From: Allomyces macrogynus ATCC 38327 | Taxonomy: Eukaryota; Blastocladiomycota; Blastocladiomycetes; Blastocladiales; Blastocladiaceae | Assembly: GCA_000151295.1 (NCBI GenBank) | Contig: GG745347.1 | Coordinates: 579,281-643,280 of the forward strand | Reading direction: 5' to 3' | DNA: 64,000 nt | Part shown: positions 22,015 through 32,205 of the stretch, in pieces | How positions within the stretch are numbered: the stretch's first letter is position 1 | How the letters are laid out: each line of letters begins with the position of its first letter | Position numbers and translations under genes: made by a program | The notes under the pieces: model-generated | Told to the model about the DNA's origin: nothing | Seen by the model: only the letters and a program-made list of their open reading frames with translations | The model's database searches: none

Positions 22015-22635
22015 CTACTGCTGTTGGAGCTGCTGCTGCAGCCCCTGAGGCTGCAGCTGCAGCTCCAATGCCGCGCTCAGCTTGTCGCGCTCCTTCTCAG
22101 GCATCTTCACCTTTTCAACTGCCTGCACGTACTCGTTCTCAACCTGCTGAACCTCGCGCTGAACCTGGTTCAAGTCGCGCGCAATCTCGCAACGCAACTC
22201 GCGCTCTTGCCAAACCAACCGCCGCTCCTCGACGCTCTCATTGTACCGCTGATGCGTCAACTCGGACCGCCACTCCGTTCTGTGCGGTTGGCCGATCCTG
22301 CGCGCGAGTCGCTGGATGTGTTCGAGGTTCATGCGTTCCGTGACGCGCCGCACTTGAACCGCGCACAGTCGCTCAATGGCCCAGATATTCTGATCTAGCC
22401 AGGTGTGATTCTTCTGGTACACAACCTGGCTGGATTCCCAGGGCGTGAGCGTTGCAAGAACTGCGTGAATCGTGCGTAGTGACGCGTCGCTTGCTAAGAG
22501 ATGCGGCAGCGCCAGGATCACGGCGCGAAATGCCAGGCTGTCGTTACGCGACAGTGGTGGGGGCAGCGGCGGTGATGGCGGCAGCGCGGGTGTGGCAGCC
22601 GTGTCAGCTGGAAGTGGGGAGAGGGGAGGCGACAT
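22015..22635 (-). CDS. Coiled-coil protein of unknown family, copy 1
   Basis: Not recognised. The single-exon ORF from 22635 (MSPPLSPLPADTAA) encodes 206 residues. A Pro-rich head is followed by a helical segment (NDSLAFRAVILALPHLLASD, SLRTIHAVLATL). Next come WESSQVVYQKNHTWLDQNIW, a charged region around IERLCAVQVRRVTERMNLEH, and a long coiled coil (RELRCEIARDLNQVQREVQQ, VENEYVQAVEKVKMPEKERD) ending in a Gln-rich tail (QPQGLQQQLQQQ). Upstream in-frame ATGs exist up to 22800, but the segment before 22635 looks non-coding. A related copy lies at 23493-24283. No signal peptide or membrane segment is evident. Function unknown. Confidence 0.6.
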   Translation of the reverse strand: MSPPLSPLPADTAATPALPPSPPLPPPLSRNDSLAFRAVILALPHLLASDASLRTIHAVLATLTPWESSQVVYQKNHTWLDQNIWAIERLCAVQVRRVTERMNLEHIQRLARRIGQPHRTEWRSELTHQRYNESVEERRLVWQERELRCEIARDLNQVQREVQQVENEYVQAVEKVKMPEKERDKLSAALELQLQPQGLQQQLQQQ

Positions 22636-23492
22636 GGTCAATAGTGACAGAGAGAGAGGCGTCGAGACCCGGGTAGGGTGCGCGCGTCCTTTCTGCTGCA
22701 CGGGTCCGCGTTTTATCTGTATCTCGGTATGTGGCCTTCTTCCTGCAGAACGCGACGTGGGACGACATTGGCGCCACTGGCATGCGAAATATAGTGCCAC
22801 ACTTTATCGATATCGCCAGGAGACTCAATGGGTCGACCACAAGATGCCCGCAAAGGCTCAAACGCGTTGTCTGTTGTCGCCCGCGCGTTGGCAACACCCT
22901 AAGGGCAGGATTGCAGAAGGAAAGAGCGGTGAGGCCACGATTGATGTATTCGTCAGGAGTGCCAGAACGTGCTACCTCCACTCTCATTCTTCACAGTTGT
23001 ACAAGTGCGGTGCTGCCCATGTTATGTTGGGCGGAAGCGCTCATGGTTGCCTGTCGCCAAAGCATGCACGGTTGCAACAGGACGAACGTTGTGGTGGCTC
23101 GCAAGTGTGACCTAATGTGTGATCAAGGCGGGACACCTGTTAGCGCAGTGCTTCCACGCCTGTCTGATTACTTTGCGCAAGTTTATCTGCGGCCAGAAGT
23201 AATACCCAGGTCCACTGTTGGTTTTTTTTGGCGGTTGCAGTGTGTTCGCGGTTAAAATCTAATTTACAGATGCCATTGTGATGTAGCTGGTGTGCATCTC
23301 AATGCTCAACTTCATTTACTCACACTGGACACAATGCTGAAATTGGTATATCTCATGATAAACCTCGCGCGCTCCTTTCCCTGCGATTGATGGGCCCTTA
23401 CCCTTCTCGCACTCAATTGGAATTTGCGGCTTGGTCCGTGTCTTGCCTGTGGACCGGATCTGCACAGGACAGTGTCAACTGCTGTGATTCTC
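22636..23492. other. Spacer between the two coiled-coil copies, no gene recognised
   Basis: About 860 bp of lower-GC sequence with only short ORFs that show no recognisable domain. Confidence 0.35.
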
Positions 23493-24283
23493 CTAGACCC
23501 CATTCATCCGGCCGCGCTTCTTCTCCGCCTTGACCAGACCCCGGACAGGCCGCTGATACTCGTACTCAACCTGCTTGAACTTGCGCTTGGCCCAGTCCAG
23601 ATTCCGTTCCATCCTTGGCCAGTGCCACTGTCTTGAAACGAGGCGCCAGTGACGGCCAGAATGGACGACGAAGGGCTGTATCGAAATATAGACGTAGACG
23701 AAGAGAAAAAACGGGAGCGGGTGAGGAAAAGGGGATAAAGGAGAGGAGGGTGGATGCAGTTGAGAAGCATGTGGTGGGAATGACATGGACGCTGAGGAGA
23801 GCACATGCAGGCATTGTGGATGCCGGGACTTGCACGACAATGGTGTCGCAGGCGCGGCGGGTCAGGGCTTGGGCCCTGACAGCCGCCGCTCTTGACACCA
23901 CCCAATATGGTCAAACTCGCCTTCGATCTGCACCAGGTCAGCATGCAGCACGTCACACCACAGATTGGCCTTGCACATGTTTCGCCCTGCCGGATCCGAC
24001 TTGGACTCGTACTGACGCTGCATAACATGTGCATCGCAATCGTCTTGCACTGACATGATCAAGGACAGCAGCGCTTGTAGCACACGAGTGGCCGCGTTGC
24101 TTGCGACCAGATAGACAGTGCGAATGTAGCAGCGGCCAAGGCCGCGTCGTTGAGGTGCGCCGGTGGCGTGGGGATGCGCGCGAGCGGGGAGAAATACACG
24201 GGGAGCGGCAGCATGAGGATGCGCGAATACAGGGGCAAGCTGGTGGGGTGCAGCGACTGATACATGATTGTGGGCAACGACAT
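23493..24283 (-). pseudogene. Coiled-coil protein of unknown family, copy 2, apparently frameshifted
   Basis: Second member of the family at 22015-22635. From 24283 (MSLPTIMYQSLHP) the frame reads LNDAALAAATFALSIW, which corresponds to NDSLAFRAVILALPHL of copy 1, then hits a stop after KRCCP. The expected continuation is present in another frame: YLVASNAATRVLQALLSLIM matches LLASDASLRTIHAVLATLTP. The shift falls near 24105-24115 with no room for a normal intron. After about 250 bp (possible intron, 23890-23640) the C-terminal coiled coil resumes: MERNLDWAKRKFKQVEYEYQ against ARDLNQVQREVQQVENEYVQ in copy 1. It ends GRMNGV. Either the copy is a pseudogene or one base is wrong in the assembly. 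Confidence 0.5.
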
Positions 24284-25151
24284 GCACGTGCGAGTGGGTG
24301 GAGAAGGTAGAGAAGAGTCGCTAGTCGTGCTTGAGGACGTTGCCGTCGCGCGCGCGACCCGGGATATATAGGTATCAGCGGTGATCTGGAAGCGGTGCTG
24401 TGCATGGCAGCTCTGCAACATTGGCTCCTCTGAATCTGGTGGCTCCTGTGGTCCCTGGCCCTGCAGCGACAGCGAATGGCACGGCAAGAACGTGATTCGT
24501 CGGCTGTGCACCGTATGGCATGGATGGGGTTGGTCAACTGCAGATTGCCCGGCCATACTCAAGCGCACTGCCTGTGTCAAGGCGGCCCTGGTGGTGATGC
24601 AGGACAGTTAACTTAAACCAATCCGACCGACCGAGACGATTATGCATCACCGAGTGCCGGATCACGTTCACTTGTCCTCATAATTTGAGACCATCATATT
24701 GCATGCGCGGTTCCCCGTAGTGTCGCCCATCTAATGACAGACAAGTGCTCATGGGAATGTGTTGCGTCAATCCGGCACGCGTGTGCATGCAGGGATTCTT
24801 ACCAAGGCTGCCCACATCATGGCCGGCTGCTGTACTTCTGCTGTACTTGTAGTTTCGTATTACCGAGGATGAGCGGTCACCATGAGCTGTCGCTCTGAGT
24901 GGTCGTTGCAGCATGGAGCAAAGGCATCCCACAACCACGTGCTTCAGCACAGTTGGCAACTTCCATCATTCCGCTCACACGCACTACACCCACATTCACT
25001 TTCCAAGACTTTTCGCGAATGCCCAACCACTCCATCGCGGCCGGCCTCCGCGTCGATATCCCGAACGGAAAACAACTCGAGACCAAAATGCAATTCGTTC
25101 CATAGATTATCAGCCAACAACCAGCCCAACCAATCACTCCTCCCCCGCCTA
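24284..25151. other. Intergenic region, nothing recognised
   Basis: About 870 bp, lower GC, without a supportable gene. It should contain the promoter of coiled-coil copy 2 and the 3' end of the DUF707-like gene. Confidence 0.35.
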
Positions 25152-26882
25152 CTACACCACACGCGCATACCACCACGGCACCGCCGTCATCCGCCCCATC
25201 ACGCCCGGTTCCTCAAAGCACTTCACACTCTCCACCGTATCCGCCGGCCGCATCTCGGCAAACGTCTCGTACTCGCGGAACACGTTGCGCCGCGCGAGTC
25301 GGTCACAGAATGCGCGCGGCACCGTGCCGTTGGGCCCGTGGCCAGCCCGTACGTCCGTGCAGAAGCCGTCGAGCGCTTCTTTGGTGGCGCGCAATTCGTC
25401 GAGTTTGGTGCGCATCGCGCCGGAAAAGGACTTGGTGTCAAGGTGCGCCATCGGGAAGGCGTCGAGGATCGCGAACCGGCAGTACCCGATCACGCCTAGG
25501 TCAGGGCAGATGGTGTCAGTTGCAGAGTGCAGGGCGGTAGTGTCGGGGTCAGGAGATAGGGTGGAGAGCGTACCGCAGGCCGGGTAGAAGAGATTGTCGA
25601 CGCCCCACGACGAATGCGTGTCGCTCTGCATCAACGGAATCCGCGTCAGGTTCAGTTTGAGCGCCGGAGAATCGAGTGGGTGGAGAAGACAGAACGCACG
25701 TACAGGAATGAGCTGCCATGCGCACGCGTAGGCGCCGCGCGAAATGACTGTTCGTGTCAGCAATCACTTGGTCAGTCCGGGTCCACACACCCACAGATCA
25801 TGACGACGGCAGCGTACTCGGCGCGAGCACCTCCACGAAATCTAAACAAACAAGGTGGATTCTCAAGCGCGTGAATCGACGATCCCATGCACAGCGACCA
25901 TTCGAACCGAACATAACACATACTCGCCCAATGGCCCACCTTGTACAGCGGCACGCGGCGCTGAATCTTAGCCTGCAGGAAATGCGACCCAAACGTCAAG
26001 CTCGGCTGCGCGAAATGCACGTTGTAGGCCTTCATGACGTGCGTCGCGTCGACGGGACTCCAGTTCATGTCAATGGCCATGTCATCGTCGAGCAGCCACA
26101 CGTAGTCGTAATTTTGCACCTAGTGTCGTCTGTCGGTGGTGAGCCTCAGTGGCATGCACACTGCATCGTAGAACGAGAAAACGCACCACTTCTGGCGGCA
26201 CAAACCGCTTCACAAACCACATTTTCGTCTGCCCCCTTGCGCGCACGACCGTGACATTTCGCGCCCAGGCAAACTCGTCCCACGTCGAATTGTCCCAGAC
26301 GCACAGTAGGAACGTGAACTGGTCGAGCCCGAATTGCGCGACGAGCCGATCGACACGCCGTTTCGCGTGCTCGCCCGCGGGGACCACGACCAGACCGAGT
26401 TTCCGCGTCACCGGTTGCGCGTGCGCCTCCAAGTGACCCATGCCGTGCTCCATGTGCGCAAAACTCGCGTCGATCCGGGACCGGTAATAATGTACAACGT
26501 CGGCCGTCGACGCGGACTTGGTGTCGTTGCCCACCGGGTACGATTCGCCCTTCAAGGTCTCATCCACCGCCGCCAGCGGTGCCGCGGCCGTGACATGATT
26601 CAGTCGCACCGCACGCAACCGGGCGGCAATCTCGGCGGCCGACGTGACCAGCAGCGCTAAGACACCCGCGAGCATCGCGGCCGTCATCGCGAGCGCGACC
26701 CAACGGCGCAAAGTGCGGCGCCGTGGGCCCGCGACCGACAGGATCGACGAGCTCGACGACGTGCGCGACATGCTGGGTGGGACGCGCCATTTCTGGTCCG
26801 AGTCGGTGTCGAATGGCGGCGGGAGAGACCAGGGTGCGGGTGCCGGCGGGGTTGACGAGGGCGTGCGGTGCGGGAGACCCAT
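25152..26882 (-). CDS. Type II membrane DUF707-like putative glycosyltransferase, copy 1
   Basis: The start at 26882 (MGLPHRTPSSTPP) gives a Pro/Ser-rich cytosolic tail, then one transmembrane segment (WVALAMTAAMLAGVLALLVT, about 26700-26640): a Golgi-type type II topology. The lumenal domain matches DUF707: KLGLVVVPAGEHAKRRVDRL, FLLCVWDNSTWDEFAWARNV and QTKMWFVKRFVPPEVV. After an intron (about 26180-26120) come YDYVWLLDDDMAI, with an Asp-rich DDD motif as in GT-A enzymes, YNVHFAQPSL, FVEVLAPS, RGAYACAWQLIPV, SDTHSSWGVDNLFYPACG and VIGYCRFAILDAFPMAHL. Several introns are inferred from frame changes. The tail after the domain ends WWYARVV. The substrate is unknown. A paralogue lies at 49788-51804. 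A further upstream in-frame ATG (27038) is considered less likely. Confidence 0.75.
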
Positions 26883-27945
26883 CGTAGGTACGTAATGCGT
26901 GAGCGAGCGGGTGGAGCGATGTGGTGCGAGAGAAAGTCGAGAAACGAGCGAGAGCAACGCGAGCGCGTCGAACGCGAGCGAGTGGGTGCGCCGAGAGCGC
27001 GAGCAAAGCAGAGACAACGGGAGCGAGAGCGGAGGCACTGGCGAAGCGGGAGCTCGTCGTGTCGTGCCGCGTCGCGTTGTTTCGCGCCTCGTCGCAGGCG
27101 CTAGCGCGGATGCGGTGGAGGAGAAGAAGAGGATGGCGGCCGTCTCGGTCCCTGAACATCGTGCGCGGCTCCCCCGTCACAGACTGGATCCGAGTCGATC
27201 ACCGACGCGTCCATCACGCACAAGACGGATCTAGGCCCGATCCGGCGCCGGCTCCACATGGTCCCATAGCTGCCGCGCGTGCTGTGCTGGATGGCGAGCC
27301 GCGGATAGGAAGGTGAGCGTGGAAGGATCATGTCGCGTCGCTTGTTTGACCTCGGCCAACGTCCAACGTCGTACCTGCCGCGCTGGCGCCGAGAGCGTCG
27401 GTGCCGACAACGACGCTTGCCGGCCGCTGGTGCATGGCGTGTGCGGCGAGTTGCAGCATGGGAACGGTGTGCGTTGCCGGGCCTGGTCGTGTCGCGGGGG
27501 AGACGGTGCTGTCAAGCGTTCAAGATGAGCGCGTGTGGCGAGCGGTCGGTGCGGTTGGCGGCCGCGAGTTGGCGCCGCCCTGTCCGAGCCTTGGCCGCGT
27601 GCCATGGCGCTTGGTCATCGAATGAGAAATTGGTGATCCTGCCAGCGCAAGTCGCAACTGTCGCAACCACCAACCACCGGTCCACCAACGCCAAACCCGG
27701 CGCGACGGAGCGACCCGACCGAAACCTCGTCGCGCTCGCGGCCCACTTCTCCGCGCACGATTTGCGTTTGACTCTCAAGCGACACCGACGACACAGACGA
27801 GAAGATGGTGGGGTAAAGCGATGAATTCGATGCAAACGAAACCCAATGAAAACCAAGAACAAGGAAACACAAACACTTTGGCGGCACATCCAAAAACCGA
27901 TTCACCCCCCTTCATTCAACACCAAGCGACCAGAGCGCGTATCGC
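26883..27945. other. Intergenic region between the DUF707-like gene and HSP90
   Basis: About 1.06 kb holding the promoter of the DUF707-like gene and the HSP90 3' end. The ORFs in it are Arg-rich low-complexity readings without domains; no gene supported. Confidence 0.35.
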
Positions 27946-29040
27946 TTAGTCGACCTCCTCCATGCGCGACGCCGAGGCGTCCACTTCCTCGAGCGGCGGC
28001 AGCTCATCGGCCGCGCTTGCGGCAGCACCTCGCGACGTGGAAATCTCCTCGATCGGCTCATCGTCGTCGATCGCCAGACCAAGCTTGATCATGCGGTGGA
28101 TACGTTGCGCAAACACGGCCGGGTCGTCGAGCGAGAAGCCCGAAGCGAGCAACGCCGTCTCAAACATGAGCTGCGTCAGGTCCTTGACCGTCTTGTCGTT
28201 CTTGTCAGCGTCAAACTTGGCCTTGAGCGCCTTGACAATGCCGTTGTGCGGGTTGATCTCCATCGTCTTCTTCGACGCCATGTAGAGCGACATCGACGCG
28301 TCGCGCAGCGCCTGCGCGCGCATGATGCGCTCCATGTTGGCCGACCAACCGTACTGGCCCGTCACAAGCACGCACGGCGAGTCGACAATGCGGTGCGAGA
28401 CGACGACCTTCTCGACCTTGTCGCCGAGCACGGCCTTGATCTCCTGGCACAGCGGCTCAAACGCGGCCTTGTCCTCCTCGATACGCTTCTTCTCCTCCTC
28501 GTCCTCGTCGAGCTCGAGGCCCTCCTTGGTCACCGAGACAAGCTTCTTGCCGTCGTACTCCTTGAGCTGCTGCACGGCGTACTCGTCAATCGGGTCGACG
28601 AGGAACAGCACCTCATACCCGCGCTTCTTGAGCGCCTCGAGGAACGGCGCGTTCTCGACGGCGGCCTTGGACTCACCCGTAATGTAGTAGATGTCCTTCT
28701 GCTTCTCGGGCATGCGCGTCACGTAGTCCTTGAGCGAGGTCGTCTCCTCGCCCGACTTGGTCGAGTAGTAGCGCAGCAAGTCGGCGAGCTTGGCGCGGTT
28801 CTGCGCGTCCTCGTGAATGCCGAGCTTGATGTTCTTGGCAAACGCCTCGTAGAACTTGGCAAACGCCTCCTTATCCTCGGCAATCTCCTGGAACATGTCG
28901 ATGCACTTCTTGACCAGGTTCTTCTTGATCACCTTCAAAATCTTGTTCTGCTGCAGCATCTCGCGCGAAATGTTGAGCGGCAAGTCCTCCGAGTCGACAA
29001 TACCCTTCACAAACGACAGGTACTCGGGGATCAGCTCGTC

Positions 29041-29078
<38 letters not shown>

Positions 29079-30320
29079 TGATGTTGTTGCGCTTCTTCTT
29101 CTGCTCAAACATGTCGAACGGCGCGCGCTTGGGGACGAACAGAATCGCGCGGAACTCGAGCTGGCCCTCGACCGAGAAGTGCTTGACGGCAGCGTGCTCC
29201 TCCCAGTCGTTGGAAATCGACTTGTAGAAGGCAGCGTACTCGTCGTTGGTAATGTCCTCGGGGTTGCGCGTCCACAGCGGCTTGGTCTTGTTGAGCTCCT
29301 CGATCTCGGTCGTCGTCTCCTTGACCTTCTTGGTCTTCTTCTTCTTGTCGGCCTCGGCCTCGTCGTCGTCGATCTCATCTTGGCCTCGTCTTTGTTGGCC
29401 TCCTCGGCCGCCTCCTCAGTCTCGTCGGCCACCTCCTTCTCGACCTCCTTGGTCACGACGAGCTGGATCGGGTACGAGATAAACTCCGAGTGCTTCTTGA
29501 TGATTTCGCGAATCTTGGCCTCCTCGAGGTACTCGAGCTGGTCGTCCTTCATGAACAGGCGAATCAGCGTGCCGCGGCCAAGGGGCTCGTTGGTCGTATC
29601 GCGCTGGATCGTGAACGTGCCGCCCGCCGCCGACTCCCAAATGTACTGCTCGTCGTCGTTGTGCTTGGTGATCACCTGCACGTTATCGGCGACCAAGTAG
29701 GCCGCGTAGAAACCCACACCAAATTGCCCAATCATCGAGATATCGGCACCGCCAGCGAGCGCCTCCATGAAGGCCTTGGTCCCCGAACGCGCGATCGTGC
29801 CGAGGTTGTTGACGAGATCGGCCTTGGTCATACCGATCCCCGAATCGCGCAGCTCCAGCACTTTGTTGGCCTTGTCGGCGCGAATGCGGATGAACAGGTC
29901 CTTTTCCGAGTCGAGCTTGGACGGGTCCGTCAGCGACTCGTAACGGATCTTGTCGAGCGCGTCGGACGCGTTCGAGACAAGTTCACGCAGGAAGACATCC
30001 TTGTTCGAGTAGAACGCTATAGAAGAGGAAGCGGAGAGCGGAAGGTCAGATTCGGGTCGATGCAGGGGGGGGGGGGGGGTTGCGGTGGTGGTGGATTTGG
30101 TGCGGGGGAGCCGTGTCGTGTCGCGGCGCGAGCGATCTCAAGAGATCGGCGAAGAGGGATCGCGACCAAGCGCGAGCGTAACGACGCGACAACGACACAC
30201 GCCCCCAGGCACGCGAACGGCAAGATGATGGCAGCGAGGTCAGGCAGGCGACGCACTGTTGATGATCAGCCCCATGAGCTGGGCCAGCTCGGCCTGGAAG
30301 GCAAACGTCTCGGCAGCCAT
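27946..30320 (-). CDS. HSP90: Cytosolic heat-shock protein HSP90, with an apparent 1-nt frameshift
   Basis: ATP-dependent chaperone that matures kinases and receptors. The start at 30320 gives [20 protein letters not shown], then an intron (about 30256-30018). Next come [20 protein letters not shown], the ATP-binding motifs [20 protein letters not shown] and [15 protein letters not shown], and the linker [14 protein letters not shown]. Near 29378-29382, inside the charged linker, the frame breaks: the same strand continues in another frame with [26 protein letters not shown] and [20 protein letters not shown]. It ends in MEEVD, the TPR-cochaperone docking motif of cytosolic HSP90. No splice site fits the break, and everything on both sides is highly conserved, so a consensus base error is the simplest reading. 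Confidence 0.95.
30065..30079 (-). repeat. Poly-C (15) run inside the HSP90 intron
   Basis: G15 on the plus strand, C15 on the coding strand, about 50 nt upstream of the intron's 3' splice site, which itself has a CT-rich tract. Confidence 0.65.
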
Positions 30321-31420
30321 GGTGGATAAGTGGTTGGCGGTGATCGGTCGGCGAGAGGCAAGGACAGTCGTGTTGATGGTTGTGCGGGCAGCGCGCGCGC
30401 AGCAGCAGCAGCAGAGCAAGAGCGTCAATGGATCGTCGTCGTCGGTGCAGAGCCGGGGCGGCCGCGGCGGGGGCCGTGGTATTTGTACTGTGCGTGGGAC
30501 TGGCGCGCCGAATTCGAACCAAGTCGAAACAAACGCTGGCTGGCGTGGGCCGCGGCGCGCGTCGACGTGGATCGCAACACGTCCCGGCCGTGTCACTGCC
30601 GGAACAGCGGCGAACCTGAGCAAGGTCGAGGCGGATCACGATGTCACGAGGGGCACGTGTACATTTCTACCGCACGACGCTTGCTGAGTGCTGGCTGGCG
30701 AAGGTCATCGAAGTTTTGAAGCTGGGCAGCCCAACCGCATCGACTCCCTGCCACAGCCATCAAGCCGAGCATGCACCTGCCACAGCCATCAAAGCTGGCA
30801 CCTGTCGCGGAGGACGCTTGCTGTGAGTCAGCGGCCTGTGCACTTGGAGGATCCAGCTCACGCTCTGAACTCATCTACCTCTCCAACTAAAATGAACAAA
30901 TCAGATCTGGACACGGCCGCGCGAACCCACCTGGCGCGTGCCGAAGCCAAACTGCAGCGCGTACACCAGATGTGCGCGCGCCTGGACGCCAAGCGATGGC
31001 AGCAAATCTGCCATGAAGCTCGCCCCACCAACCTCGACCTGACCGCCCTTGATCGCTATCCCACGGGCAAGCGGCCGCGCGGTGGTGCCTTCACTGCGGC
31101 AAAGGCGACGGCAAGGTCGTTTTCAACGTTGCCGCCGGGTCCGTGTCGGCCTCGGTCGCTGGGCCAGCGCGCCCACTTCCACAGGTGCCGTCGTGTGCAC
31201 CGTATCCACAAACGTCGGCGATGGCATGGTGGCGCCATGGTCGGGCGTGGCCACGGCCGCGGGCGACGACGCGGGCGTCGAATCCGCGGTCATGGGAGTG
31301 ACCACGCACGACGGGCCCGCCTGGCCTTGCATGATCGTCAGCTCGTGCAGCGCCTGAAGGCCATCGCGCAGCACTTGGTAGTTCGCGTTCAGCGTTGTCA
31401 AAGTGGTTGAGCAGCACAGT
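30321..31420. other. HSP90 upstream region with an unsupported small ORF
   Basis: Contains the HSP90 promoter. A plus-strand ORF from 30892 (MNKSDLDTAARTHLARAEAK, then LQRVHQMCARLDAKRWQQIC) looks helical for about 60 residues and then degrades into Arg/Gly-rich sequence. It could be the first exon of a small gene, but no family was recognised and it overlaps the candidate on the other strand. No clean heat-shock element (inverted GAA triplets with correct spacing) was seen. Confidence 0.3.
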
Positions 31421-31735
31421 TTACTCGGTGCAGAGCATGCCGCGCATGACGGCCATTTCGTGCTCGAGCGCTTCGATCGGCGCAAGAGTCAGGTCGGTGC
31501 AGGGCGGCGGCACGCGCGGATGAGGTGGGCGTTGCGAGGGCGGCGGCGTGTCGTCGACCGGAAACAGTGGTGCGCGCGTGGAGGGGACGACCGTGGTCCC
31601 AGCGGGTTGGGTGGGGGCGTGCTGGAAGTGATCGAGTGTCAGCGCAGACGATACACGGCAGGGTTCGGGGAGGAGAAGGAGGTGCAGCGGTGCAGAGGCG
31701 GGAACGAGAGCGTTTTGATGGTTGGTCTTCGCCAA
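31123..31735 (-). CDS. Possible small hypothetical protein
   Basis: Low-confidence gene. The ORF from 31735 (MAKTNHQNALVPASAPLHLL) is Pro-rich and ends in APIEALEHEMAVMRGMLCT, a helix-like segment. A second open segment on the same strand reads TLTTLNANYQVLRDGLQALH followed by ELTIMQGQ, also helix-like, before low-complexity sequence ending at 31123. The two could be exons of one small coiled-coil protein, but I could not find a splice pair that keeps frame. No known family was recognised. The interval 31736-32205 to its right holds nothing recognised. Confidence 0.25.
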
Positions 31736-32205
31736 CGCGCAATACGGCTGGCTGCACGCACTTGGGCGGGCGACAGTGCGGCAGCGAGGACCTACTTGTG
31801 CAAATTGAGCTCCATTCCCGTGGCAGGGAGCAAGTTTACGTCTCGCGTGCGGCCGTTTCCTTTTTGGTGTGTGGCCGGCATCATGGTCCTGATCACCTCA
31901 CGGCACGGGCAGTTCATTCCAACTTTCTGCCATGGCAACGATCGCAAAGCATGCTTCCAGGAAGCGCGGACGACAGGCCCTTGTGTCTCTTGCAAAGCAA
32001 CAGCAAGACCTCACCGATCAATCTGGGCGTTCGCGCAAGATTCAACACAAACGAGGTTTATCCAGCACAAACGCAACGCGAATCCCAAACCAAATGGACC
32101 GAAAGCCGCACTCAAAAGCAAATCAAATCAACCCAATGCGGTCGCCAACCAGTAACACCGGCCTGGCCTCAATCACTCGACAACGACACTTGACATCGGC
32201 AGCGC

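Noticed and set aside
28096..29700. 534-codon antisense frame over HSP90
   Set aside because: Same codon-bias shadow effect; repetitive LVL/VLV readings without any family motif.
30500..30540. GAATTCGAA string upstream of HSP90 as a heat-shock element
   Set aside because: The GAA and TTC units are directly adjacent without the two-base spacing of a functional element.
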